A stretch of 17,512 nt of DNA from Hepatocystis sp. ex Piliocolobus tephrosceles (GCA_902459845.2 CABPSV020000389.1:1-17512), one strand, 5' to 3'. Counted from the first letter of the stretch, positions 1-11,559 are shown. Notes: generated from the letters alone by a model not told the origin. Made by a program: numbers and translations.

Positions 1-1613
1 TACTTTTATTATAATTATTTTAATAAATTATATTTATTATAAATTATGCATGAGATAATTTTAAAAAATAACAAAAAAAATATAGTGTTTCATGGTTTAG
101 GGTTGATCACATATAATAGTTTAACATTTGCCATATATTTGAATAACTAAATAAAATGTTAAAAAATATAATGTTTATTATATTATTAGAAAACTTAAAT
201 TGCGTGTGTGTCACATATTGATTAGTATTATGTTATATCTTAAAATAATGACTTAAAAAGTTATAAAAAAAAAAAAAAAAAAAAGCAGTTTATGTATGAT
301 CAGAAGAGTCGTAAGAACATGTTTCTACTATGTAAGTAACTTTTATTATAATTACTTTAACAAATTATGTTTATTACAAACTATATATTAATATTAGGAA
401 AATGGAACTGAATTATAAAGGAAATCGAATTGTTTGAGAAATTAGAGATGATTACTTATGCCATTATTTTGCGTTTGTTGCTGATTCTATAAATCGGTAT
501 ATTCAAATGTGATATGTATCGTTATAAGAATGATTGTCAATTAATTAGAAGTAGCATTTTGATTGGCATTACTTTTTTTTATTTGTGACGTTGAACCTGT
601 ATAATTCGCAACATATCATAAGTAGAGCAGTTGTAAACATACTTATGAACCAAGTTGTGTTACATTTCTAAATCAAATGAAGTAATGAATAAATAAAAAA
701 ATAAAAATTGAAAAATAAAAAATAAAAGCTAAAAGTTAAATATATTATAAGTAAATAACGATATACTACTTATGCTTGTATATGATACCAAGTAATAATA
801 TGAATAAACATATTAAAATTAAAACATATTTAAAAAGGAATAACAAACATTTTAATACTTTGATTAGTATATAATGTAATAATTTTTTTGCATGTTTTTG
901 TTACATCTCTAAGCTCATGTTTATTATAAAATACATTTAAGTATATGAGCATAAAATATGGAGGTGATAATTTATATATGCAATTTATAACTCTATTGAA
1001 AATTCTTATTACATGCATAAATTTCGATATGGTTAAAAAAAAAAAAAAAACACATAATTTCGTTTAGCTACATTTAAATAAAGATATATATAGATATGTG
1101 AAAAAAACATTTAATATTTTTAAATTATGTATATATATCAACTTATATTAATAAATTATTATGGAGTTTGTGATGTTGATTAAAAATTTTGAACCATTTT
1201 TTTCATCACAATGGAATGGTCATAGTTAAATATTTGTAATAAATAATTGAATAATGTTTTTTTTAAAATTTTTTAAGATAATATTTTTTATTATTTGTTT
1301 AGGAGTTATATGCACATTATACATACTATGTTTTTATACATACTATGGTTTTATACATACCATGTTTTTATACATACTTTGTTTTTATACATACTATTTT
1401 TTAGTTAAATGTTTTTTTTATGGAATATAGTTTTTAAAAAAAAAAAAAAAATTCACATGTTGCAATATGATAATTTTTTTTTTAATCACATATATATTTA
1501 AAAATTCATTAAAAGCTTGTTTGGTTATATGCGAAAAAAAAAAAAAATAATAAAATAAAAAAAAAAAAAATAAATAAATAAAATAAAATAAATAAATACA
1601 TAAATAAATAAAT
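1..1613. other. Gene-free A/T-rich left flank
   Basis: I see no supportable gene here. Open stretches on either strand are short and of random A/T-rich composition. The stretch holds a direct repeat (about 1-50 and 338-385), an intron-like segment at 332-397, a five-copy 17-bp tandem repeat, and AAAT-rich simple sequence (about 1535-1612) directly before the first gene. An 11-base match to the Plasmodium telomere repeat (ggtttagggtt) lies at 94-104 and is too short to mean much. Confidence 0.6.
1317..1401. repeat. 17-bp tandem repeat, five copies
   Basis: The unit ttatacatactatgttt recurs with a strict 17-bp period: ttata starts at 1317, 1334, 1351, 1368 and 1385. Copies differ by single bases (for example ctatgg, ccatg, ctttg). 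The period is not a multiple of three and the repeat is outside any gene, so it is a non-coding minisatellite about 210 bp upstream of the first gene. Confidence 0.9.
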
Positions 1614-3623
1614 ATGGCAGAAAGATATCCCTATGATGATCTAAACCATCTACAAAATACAATGGAGTTAGCTGACCATGTAACGAACGAAAATGAAACC
1701 AATTCAACTACTTTAAGTACTACAATAAGTAGTATAATCGAACCAAGAAATGATTCAGTTGGAAATGTTACGTCTAATTGGCTTAATGATTTAGTAGAAT
1801 CGGTTCAACCCGAATCCATATTAAATAGTATAAAGGGATCTGCTGAAAATATAACTTTCACTCCCACTACAACACTTGAAAATAATGATGAAATATTACT
1901 AGCTGTTGTCATATTTTTAGTTATATTATTGTTTAGTATTATATTTTTATGTATACTTTATAAAGTAAGTTGTAACAAGCATATTATAGAAATATATATT
2001 TTTGTGTACACACGTTTTGTGCTGTATTAAATATATTTTATATTTCATAGAATAATTGTTATTTTTACTTTTTTTGTTTTTATGTAGCACCGAAAAAAAC
2101 TACAAAATTTATTTAGTAATTGGAAACGTAATGTGGCATTTTCTGTGAAAGATTGTATAAAGCAACGTGACCAAGAAAATAATATGGAAAATGATAATGA
2201 TGAGTTTACACAACAACGAACAAGGAAAATAACAAAAGTAGATTTAGAATTTGAAGGAGATGATCAAAACATAAACAATTACAATAGTGATTCTTTAAAT
2301 ATAACTGGACCTGTGTGTGTAAATAGTGATATTTATGATAATAAAGAAGGTAATATTACAACTGCTGATGTAACAACAATGACATATTCACCTTGTAAGT
2401 TAAGTACTGTAACACCTTTTTCTAACGGTGGTTGCAAAATCAATGTCGTCACTTTACTTGGTGCAACTGAACTTGACTCAAATGATCCTCTTGGTAATGC
2501 TGCTAATAATCTTTCTGCTCCTAATGCTGTCGCTAATCCTAATGTTGTTCCTAATGGTGTTCATGGTGGTGAAGATAATGATGGTGAGGACGGTGATGAT
2601 GGGGTTAATGGTGTTGATGGTGATGATGGGGTTAATGGTGTTGATGGGGTTAATGGTGTTGATGGTGTTGATGGTGTTGATGGTGTTGATGGTGTTGATG
2701 ACAGTAATGATGGTATTGATGGTGTTGGTTTTCCTGTACCTAATGGCATGCATGATGGTGTTAATGATGGTGATAATGATGGTGTTGTTTCTCCTGTTCT
2801 TTATGGTGTTCTTAATGGTTTTCATGATGGTGTTGTTGGTGATGATGGTGTTGGCGGTGTTGTTGATGATGCTGCTAATGCTTTCAGTACTGCTGCTACT
2901 AATGCTTCTAATGCTGCTGTTAGTGCCAATACTGCTGCCGGTGAAGCTAGTTATGCTGCTTCTGTAGCTACCGCTGTTGGTGCTGCTGCTGCCAATAATG
3001 TTGAACATCATAATTATGCTTTTATTGTTGCTTCTCTTGCTATTTCTGCCGCCACTGCTGCTATTAACGCTGCTAATAATGCTGCTGATACTGTTGTTGC
3101 TAATATTGTTATTGCTAATAGCTCTGCTGCTAATATTGCTGCTAGTGCCAATGCTACTGTTATTGCTGCTAATGCTTCTGAAATTGCTGTTAATGCTATT
3201 ATAGCTGCTACGACTGCTGTGGATAATAATGATGCTGTTGGTGCTGTCACTGTTGCTGCTCAAGCTGCTTCTGCTGCTGCTCAAGCCGCTTCTGCTGCTG
3301 CTCAAGCTGCTTTTAATGTTTCTGATTCTATGCTTGATTTAGCTGATGTTGTTTCCGATGATGCTCAATCGACTGCTTCCACTATATCAGAAGTTGTGAC
3401 TGATTTTATGGAAGCCAATCACCTATTGAATGGTTTTGGTCAACATATGCAAAGTGATAATGCCGAAAGTAATGCCGTAAATAATTCCGTAAATAATGCC
3501 GAAGGTAATGAAAATGGTAATAATCATGAAGAATTTGTAGACATTACTGGGATGTATGGTTCAGATGGACTCCTACATACTAATACATCCTCAAATGGAC
3601 CAGAAAATATAGATGATTCTTAA
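1614..3623 (+). CDS. Two-exon transmembrane protein with collagen-like and Ala-rich tail; MAER-P family
   Basis: Function is not recognised. I read exon 1 as 1614-1964, a 123-bp intron 1965-2087 (GTAAGT...TGTAG), and exon 2 as 2088-3623, joined in phase 0 to give 628 residues. There is no N-terminal signal peptide. Residues 1-92 are Asn/Thr/Ser-rich with several N-x-S/T sites, and residues about 94-115 form one strong transmembrane segment. Exon 2 opens with a basic stretch (HRKKLQNLF), as expected for a cytoplasmic side, then runs through an acidic Asn-rich part, 13 uninterrupted Gly-X-Y triplets (about 283-321), a second Gly/Asp/Asn-rich part, an alanine-rich block (about 379-525) and an Asn-rich acidic end. 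Ectodomain plus membrane segment in exon 1 with the inner tail in exon 2 recalls Plasmodium surface families such as SURFIN/STP1 or avian-malaria 'fam' families, but I see no diagnostic motif. The small gene at 5006 is a paralogue. The ATG at 1614 is chosen because the paralogue starts with the same MAER-P residues. Confidence 0.82.
1965..2087 (+). other. Intron of the 1614-3623 gene
   Basis: The donor TATAAA|GTAAGTTG and acceptor TATGTAG|CACCG leave both exons in phase 0. The 3' half is T-rich, as expected before an acceptor. Another AG at 2049-2050 would put exon 2 out of frame, so 2087 is preferred. Without splicing, the exon 1 frame stops about 66 bp past the donor, directly after the membrane segment. 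Confidence 0.82.
2583..2699 (+). repeat. Gly-X-Y coding repeat (9-bp ggtgttgat/aat unit)
   Basis: Thirteen consecutive codon triplets begin with glycine. X is mostly Val and Y is Asp or Asn, with the last five all Gly-Val-Asp. The underlying unit is a 9-bp repeat. It contains no proline, so it resembles collagen in period only. Opposite-strand and out-of-frame open stretches over this repeat are by-products of the repeat. Confidence 0.93.
2871..3314 (+). repeat. Alanine-rich coding low-complexity tract
   Basis: This stretch is dominated by GCT/GCC alanine codons mixed with Asn, Ser, Thr, Val and Ile, and ends in three copies of a 21-bp AAQAASA unit around 3250-3313. It is predicted to be helical and lies in the C-terminal tail of the 1614 gene. 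Alanine is an unusual choice for low-complexity sequence in so A/T-rich a genome, where Asn and Lys are normal, so this block stands out as locally GC-richer. Confidence 0.85.
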
Positions 3624-5005
3624 AGTATTTGTAATTTTATGTATCCTAATCAAATAACAGCTACCGATGTAAATGATTTAAAAAAATAAAATTGATAATA
3701 TATGTAACGATAAAAGTTAAGACAGTTATGTGTATTATTTGATTTATTTTAAAATTTTTGATTTATGAAAAAGTGCAAATTATTATAAGAAATTTTATAT
3801 AATGATATACTTAATGAACTTAATAAGTATGTTACATTTTTGAATGTTTTTGTTTATAATACAATAGTATTTATACTGTTACATTATACATCTGTGGTTA
3901 TAACTTAATTATAACTTAATTATTTTGTATAATTTGTTTTTACATAAATTAAAAATAAACATGAGTGTAGTGTATTTTACCATTTAATATAACTTTTAAA
4001 ACATAATTTTGTCAATTTATCATTTGGTACTTGTTAATTTTGTACTTGAATGTTATTGTTTTTGACGCATATTATTATTGCATATATAATTCGTAATCTT
4101 ATAGTATAAACAAAAAAAAAAAAAAAAAAAAAAGTTACTGTAAATCGTAAATAAATAACTTTAAAACTTTGAATTAGTATACCACTTTAAATATATCTTT
4201 TACAAAGTGGTTCACGTAAAAACGTTGTAGTGGCAAAAATGCAATAAATTATATGCTTAATAATTAACAAAATAATGATGCTAAATTACAAAGCACAAAC
4301 ACATAAAAAATTGCATGCACATTAATCATAATTAAAAAAAAAAAAAATAAATGAATAAATAAATAAATGAATAAAAAAAAAAAATAAATAAAAATGTATA
4401 AAAACGTGTTGCAGGCCACTTAATTTATAATATATAAAAATTGATGTAATCGAAGACCTCAATAGAATATTTAAACGACGTAAAATATTAATGTTATTTT
4501 TTCATCTTTTATAAATTTGATTTTTTTAATTAATAATAACGTTGTTGATAGTAGTAATTATTGTCAACATTATAAGAAATATTTTTATATTTTTATGGGT
4601 TTTTAGAATATAAGCAATTTATAACAAATATACAGCAGTGAAATATACAATGTGGTTTATATATTTTTATGATTATGTGTTTATTATAATTTTTGTCAAT
4701 TAAAAAATATGACGTATTTATTTATTATATCATAATTTAAATATGCAGTAATCAAATAATAAATATATGTACAATTTTTTAAAACATTGTATTATGTTTT
4801 GTAAAAAATCAGTGCATGACGCAATTGAATAAAAGACAACATTTTGTGCCCATTTAACACATATTGTTAAATAAAATACATTTGTAATATTATACTTTTT
4901 TATTTAATTTATTTATATAGTTTAAAAAAAACACAATATAGCATTTATAATATTTTACTTTTTTTACTTTATTTATATAATCGAAGAAAAACATAATTTA
5001 GCAGT
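3624..5005. other. Intergenic, about 1.4 kb, no gene
   Basis: No coding region can be supported. It holds a 21-base poly-A run at about 4112-4132 and AAAT/AATG simple repeats at about 4335-4393. The first 500 bp after the gene contain elements (taataagtat, gaatgttttt, attattttgtataa) that recur at about 14256-14380. Confidence 0.6.
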
Positions 5006-5614
5006 ATGGCGGAAAGAAATCCCTTAGGAAATGAAAATGAATCATTGAGTTAAAGTAACTTATTTTTACATTATTTATAATACAACATCATTACATATAT
5101 ATTTTTTGTAAATAATGTAAAAATAATTTGTAAATATTTTATAAAGAAAATATACATTTAATTTATTAGGTGATATGCAAAATTGGAATGAGAGCGAACC
5201 CATCTTACAGCGACTGGTGTGAAACGTTATAAGCACACCTCTCAATGAAATCAATAATAATACAAGTACTACAAATACACGTTCGCATGCCGTATTACCT
5301 GTCATATTTCTTGCATTTTTCATTTTTTTGATGTTTCTTTTGATAGTTTATATACACATATTAGATAGACAATTTCGTCAAGTAGGATAATTATAAAATT
5401 TAAAACATATTAATATATTACATTTATATATATTTGCAAAAAAATAAATAATGGTTAATAAAAATGTGCATATTTTTTTGCATATATTTAATTATTATAG
5501 GCGCGACATCAAAGACTTATGAATGCTAGGCTTATGAGACAAGGTGGACAACACGAAGGAAGTGGGGCACATCAACCACGATTAGAAGATTTTTATGATC
5601 GTAACAGAGGATAA
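5006..5614 (+). pseudogene. Small three-exon MAER-P family membrane protein with one in-frame stop
   Basis: Three exons can be joined with matching phases: 5006-5048, 5170-5381 and 5501-5614 (introns 121 and 119 bp, both GT...AG). The first junction is phase 1 (A|GT gives Ser) and the second is phase 0. The product would have 122 positions: an N-terminus starting MAERNP, an Asn/Ser/Thr-rich stretch, a transmembrane segment (AVLPVIFLAFFIFLMFLLIV), then a basic Arg/Gln-rich tail ending EDFYDRNRG. Start, membrane segment and the following phase-0 intron match the 1614 gene, so the two are paralogues. The extra intron and the lack of repeats differ. A TGA at 5220-5222 interrupts exon 2 after 31 residues, before the membrane segment, while everything downstream stays open and well spliced. 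It is therefore a recent pseudogene, a sequencing error or, less likely, readthrough. I do not recognise the family by name. Confidence 0.66.
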
Positions 5615-8600
5615 TAAAATGGACAGTTTAAAACAAACATTAAGCATAATAACGTATTTAATAAACACATTTGGTATTTATTGTCTTACCATAAAAGAAA
5701 CTTGATCAAACAGTAAGACCATACATCAATACATAGTAAAAAAATTTATAGTTTTTAAAAAAATTTATAAGTATATAGTTGTAATAATATGTTACCTGAA
5801 ATTAGATATTTATATATTTGATTTATGTCAGCACAATTTTGTAAAAAGTACAAAACTTATATGAATATTTGACATAATTGTTGTTTATCACGTTTGCTCA
5901 TTGTTACTATTATATGAATGATAGATCATTTTGTGTTGATTATAGTTATATATTGTGAGTGATAGCTGTATACATATTTAATTTCTGCATTAATCGCAGG
6001 TGAGTTCGTTGTTTGTTTTTTTAATTTTCTTTTTTTAAGCTACATTAATTGAGTTGTGCATTTTATATATGTTAAAATGTACGATAAAATGTGACATTTT
6101 TTTTTTTTTTTTTTTTGGCTTTTTATATATAAAAACGAAACTTATGATTGAGTATTATAACTGGACGCGGTGTTCAAAATATGAAGTTATGTATTTTTAA
6201 TTAGAGTTGATTTATGTTTTATCTAAGGCTTGTATTAAAACGTGTATAATATTTTTGCATTTTTTTTTTTTTTTTTGAGTATACATATTTGATTAATTAT
6301 TTAAATTGGATATTATAATGAGATGTTTAATATGTTAAAAGTAGATGCAAATAAATATTATATTTTAATTCGTATTTTAATTTGTTTCGCTGGATATATA
6401 TGTTGTTCTCAATGTTATTGTTATTAGTGGTTTTTTAGGCAACATATATGTTGATATTTTTATAAATTAATTTATATTACATAAAGTAAAACTTTTAATA
6501 TTGTATTAAATGTATAAGAATTTATTATTAATTTAAAATAAAAAATAAATATAAACGTAAAGCATAAGTGTGATGGTTAATAGTTATATATTATAGTGTT
6601 ATTTGCATAGATACATTATGGTGTGTGTGTGATAAAAGAATGTTCATATTATGCATACATAAAATTAAATAATGTCATACATAAGGGGTACCAAAAAAAA
6701 TTTATATTTTTATATCATTATTAAATGAATATGTATGTATAATGCTTGCTGCAAAATTTAAACCATTGTTTTAATTTTTTTTTTTTTTTTTATAAAATTA
6801 ATAAATTCAGCTTAATTATGTTTTCACATGTTTTTATTTTTAAGCTATTTGCTTTTGTCTTATTATGTTTGTTAGTGTCATGTAATTCGAATTTGACAGT
6901 TGTAATTTTGTTAAGCTAATTATCATCGTTATTGTTATTGCTATTATATTTTTTATGAAACTAATATTATTTTATTTTATATTATTTATGTTATTATATA
7001 TCACTTATATAATTAAGTAGTGATTAAGTTTTAATAACAGTCAACCGTATTTTACGTTTTATGACCTAATATTTTCAATATAATTTATGCTTTATGATTT
7101 ATATTTATTATTTATATATTATGATTAATAATATTATTTAGACATGGCTAATAACACTTAAGCCACCCACGCATTTAACAGCTTTTTCATATATGGTAAA
7201 CTATTGATAAAATCTGTATATATATAACATTACAATAGTAATAATAACATATTTTTATTATAATTGTTAAAGGAAAGGTAAACATATTATGTTTATCAAT
7301 AATTAAGACATGTTAATTTTGTTATTATACTATTTTCATTTTTTTTTTTTTTTTTATTCAGTATTATATGTCTCCATTTTTATATTTTTTGTAAGAATTG
7401 TACATATAAATATGGAATTATATATAAAATATATTATAAAAATATTATAACTAGATATAGTGCATGTTACAATTTAATATATATTATTATTAATAATATT
7501 TGTGCAGGTGTAAAATTTAAAGATTGTTTTTAATTAATTAAAAGTGTATAATATTGTGCTATAAACATATGTATTGAAGTGTTTCGATGTGTAAACAATT
7601 GTTTTTCTTTTTATAAAGATTGGAGTTACAATAAAAATATATAATATGGTAGAAAGTAATATTTTTACCGTTTTTAATTGAGAAGCAGTACATGAATATT
7701 TATCTTTTATATGAAATCACAATTTGTCATAAACAAAAGTTAAAAAAATAAAATTAAAAATTTCGTTGTAATTTCTTTTTTAATAAATTACAAAGTATAT
7801 TTTTTGATGTATGCAATTATGATATGAATAAAATAATACTTAATATATATATATTGACATTTTATAAAAAATATGAATAAAAAAAAAACTTATAACTCAA
7901 TTAATTTACATCTATAATTAAAAAAAAAAAAAAAAAAATTATAACTTAATCTATTTACATCTATGAGTAAAAAAAAAAAAAAATTGAAAACCTTTATATT
8001 GTTCTTTTAAATTATAATATTTAAAATAAGATATATATATATATATTTTTAACTATTTTGTATATTTTTTTTTTTTTTTTTGGGTTTTTATTAATATATT
8101 TTAGCTCAAAAAAAATATAATCAAAAATTTTAGTATACTTAAATATACTTTGTGTTTTGTTAACATAAAAAAAATTAGATTGTAACACTTTAATATTAAT
8201 TATAATAAAGTTAACATTATTTAATGTATTATTTGTTTATCATTATTTGGAATGTTGTGCATATTTCGATGGTGTCAAGAATACCTATATTATAAGTAAT
8301 TATTTAGAGAACCGCCATAGATATTATGTTTCAAATCAATGTCTAGCTGATATATTTTTACTAGTAAGTTATGAGTTGTAGGCATATAATAAAATAGTTT
8401 AACAAAAATTTAGTGCATTTTGAAAAAAATCAGAATTATCTGAATGTATTAAATAAAGTTTTGATCAAATATTTATAATAGTTTAATACGCAAAAATAAA
8501 ACAACTTATTATTAAAGTTTAAAAATTTGTATTTTCTTTGTTAAACACATGTGTAAAAGAAAATAATATATTTTTATGTGATGCAGCACAATGTAGATTT

Positions 8601-9077
8601 TGATAAATAATGTTTTAATGTATATGGCGATTTAAGATGCACTTATATAGTGGAAGACATAAAAATAAAGATATTTATAAAAATATAAAATAAAATTTGC
8701 ATAAAATGTTAAAAACACAATTTATGTAACACAAACACACCTCACTGTGGTTATTAATAACAATATATTAGATTTATAAAATAAAAATCAAAAAGTATAA
8801 TATATATTTTTACACATATTTATACATATTTAATTATTATTTATTTTTTTTAATTAACTGTTTTATTTTAAAAAAAAGCTCTTTCTATTAATGAATTAAA
8901 CAAAGTTGCTTTTTTTTTTTTTTTTTTTTTTTAATAACATAATTTGTAACTTTTATGTTTACATAAGTCATTTGATAATCTTATTATATCATTTAGCGTT
9001 AAGTCACATTAGGTTATGTGGTACTATGTCATTATAAGAGAATTCACACTTTTGCACATTTAACAAAAATTACAGTC
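5615..9077. other. Intergenic, about 3.5 kb, no gene
   Basis: No coding sequence is supportable on either strand. It has very high A+T with poly-T/poly-A runs (about 6098-6116, 6258-6277, 6775-6791, 7341-7356, 7919-7937, 8909-8932), dinucleotide AT stretches (about 8031-8046) and a short tandem duplication at 7886-7982. The part at about 5768-5945 resembles 14400-14505. A tiny ATG context atggtagaaagtaat at about 7646 faintly echoes the MAER start but closes after 11 codons. Confidence 0.6.
7886..7982. repeat. Two-copy tandem duplication with poly-A
   Basis: The segments cttataactcaattaattta...catctataatt and ttataacttaatctattta...catctatgagt are diverged copies set about 51 bp apart, each followed by a long A run. 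It is non-coding and probably arose by slippage between the A runs. Confidence 0.7.
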
Positions 9078-9312
9078 TCAAACGTAAAAGAAATTACAGT
9101 CGTTTTTTTCTCGCATACTCATTAAACAGTAGCCAGGAGTAAATTAATTTTTACATTCACCCTAATGATTTTTGCAAAATTGTGAACAAACATCACTGGG
9201 CTTGTCATTAATACTAGTAGCTTTTGAACAGTTAAGAGGAGATAGAAATTCTTTAAAATTTTTATACATCGATTTTTTTTTTTTTTTGTGTCATCGCCAC
9301 TAGACACTATTA

Positions 9313-9346
9313 CAATATGTGTTACATGTTGTTGTTGTTGTTGTTG
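9313..9346 (-). repeat. CAA (polyglutamine) repeat in the SERA pseudogene tail
   Basis: On the minus strand the reading ACA AAA ACA ACA is followed by six CAA codons (Thr/Gln-rich). It lies between the protease domain and the Cys-containing C-terminus, the low-complexity linker position typical of SERA proteins. Confidence 0.7.
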
Positions 9347-11524
9347 TGTTGTTTTTGTATTTGAATTGTTTTGAGAATTATTTTCTGGTATAGCATCTGA
9401 TGACTTTGAATTAGTAAGTAGAGAATAAAGTTCTTCATATATAGTTTTTACTTTATATGCATAATATTGTTTTAAATCAGTATAAAGATCATTTGTGTTT
9501 TTATGTTCAAGGATATCAATGTCAAATACAGCTATACTATGTATAAAATGATGTGGACAATATTTTGACCCATCTATATCAACTTTAAATTGGCCCTTAT
9601 CTGCCTAATAATAGCCCCAGCTATTGTTCATTATTCAATAATCTCTTTTGTTTCCTTGTTCATCAAAGTAACTACCAAAACCTATAGCTACAACTGCGAG
9701 GTCTGGATTGTCATTACCACATTTATTTAATACTTTTAAACCATTTTTCCTATAGTCTATATTATTTTTTGCATTTACCTATGCAATAACGGAACCTTTT
9801 AAAATTATATTTTTTTTTTATTATATTATTAAAAGTATCCATATTGTTTTTAAAGGTAGTAGATATGTATAATTTATAGTTTGCATTATCAAACAAACTT
9901 AGATCTTGATTTTTATTTTTTTTAAACTGATCTAACATATTAGGAAATTCCAGTTTCCCATGACATTCATCATTCACATTCTTAACTTCATATGGGTGAT
10001 CTTTATTTAAAGGCAAATATTTAAAACTCTTGATTACATTGAGGTATTCATTTGCATCAGAATTTCTTTTTCATTTTTTGGTAGGAGATGAACCACTACA
10101 ATGTGCAATGTATAAAGCGGATGTGTTCAAATACTCATATCCGTTCATACACATAAAGAGTTCAAAGTGTAATTTACCTGCAAATAACCAAGAATTAGCA
10201 CAAGCACCTTGATCATAAGTTTCTATTTTGGCTACGCACGGATAAGAGTACCGTCTATCACAATGTTCATAATTACAAGTAACTAAGTCACGTCGATTAA
10301 CCGTATAATAATAATAATCATCTGTTTTTTTTACTACATGTATATTATCATTTTTTTTTTTTTCTTTTTTTTGTTTTTTCTTTAACTTATCATTGTCTTC
10401 TTTTAGTTCCTTTTTTGCTTCTTCTATTGTAACACTAATTACATCTTTTGATAAACTTAAGCCTAATCTTTTGTTTAAATAATCATCCACATTTTTTAAA
10501 CATACCGCGGGGTTAGTTAGCCTAACTAGAGTATTGTCATAATCATCATCAATATGATTATCCAATAATGTTTTTATGTTTTTATATATTGTTTGTATAT
10601 CTGGTATATCTTCTTTTGAATATGTTTCACTTTTGTCTAATTTTGCATTTAATTGACAACTTTCACTAATTGCTTTCGTTAGATCATCATTATTCTCTAT
10701 ATCATGCCATTCTTTTACGCATTTCTTTTGACTTTCATCTTTTTAATAATCATATTCGAATATGTTATTTATTATATATTGATGTTTATTATGTAATTTT
10801 GCAGCGTTTGTTTTTGGTTTATCCTGTGGATCTGTGTCATCATCCAAAAATGACGATGTTAAGTCATTTTGTTAAGGTTCTTCTTTTTTTTGTTTTTTTT
10901 TTTCATTATCTGTATCCATTTGTTCGTCGAAATACAAAAAGGGTATGGGATAATTACTATACATAAGGCACGATAAGTTTGTGATTAATTCAAGACCTTG
11001 TATATGACATGTGTAGCACTTTTCAACATCTAAACTTTTATTCAAAATGCATTTAGCAAGTGTTTTGCTGCATTCACTTGTAAAAGTACCAATCCCAGTT
11101 AGTATATGTATACATATGTATGTATATGTTTTTGTGATAAAAAAAATATTGTTAAAAAATGTACATAAATATTTATATATGTGTACATGTAAACTTCCAT
11201 TTGTTCCCAATAATAATTAATAGCAATGTCTAAAGTTTGTAACAAAAGAAGCTGAGATGAATATAGTTGTTAAAAAAAAAAAAAATTTACTTGGCATATC
11301 TGTAGGTAATTCAAAGTGCTGATTTTCAAAAACCATTCCACTTAAATGGCTTTTTGCAGTAAATACATCTATACTAGTAAATGGTTCATTTATGCTATGT
11401 AAATGGATATTTCTAGTGTCTGCCCTTTTTTCTGTAATGTGAAATTACGAATATGGAATAAATGCGTTTGTTAAGTGTAGGTTTTAAAAAGGGCATTGTA
11501 AAATTATTTACAACAAAAAATGGG

Positions 11525-11528
<4 letters not shown>

Positions 11529-11558
<30 letters not shown>
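11529..11558. repeat. (TA)n microsatellite in SERA intron 2
   Basis: About 15 TA dinucleotides lie inside the predicted intron 2 (11597-11432, minus strand). This is simple sequence without further meaning that I can see. Confidence 0.85.

Positions 11559-11559
<1 letters not shown>

Noticed and set aside
830..1018. Minus-strand 62-codon open frame
   Set aside because: Random-looking composition, with no start context or homology that I can recognise.
2428..3305. Open frames on both strands across the Gly/Ala repeat (including long Ser/Ile/Asn- and Met/Leu-rich ones)
   Set aside because: They are shadows of the repeat in the 1614 gene; their composition follows from the repeat unit, and they lack sensible starts or splice structure.
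5075..5323. Minus-strand 82-codon open frame
   Set aside because: It lies over exon 2 of the 5006 gene and carries no features of its own.
10030..10966. Plus-strand open frames opposite the SERA relic (10030-10212 and 10670-10966)
   Set aside because: Shadows of the minus-strand SERA coding sequence, which has unmistakable family motifs.
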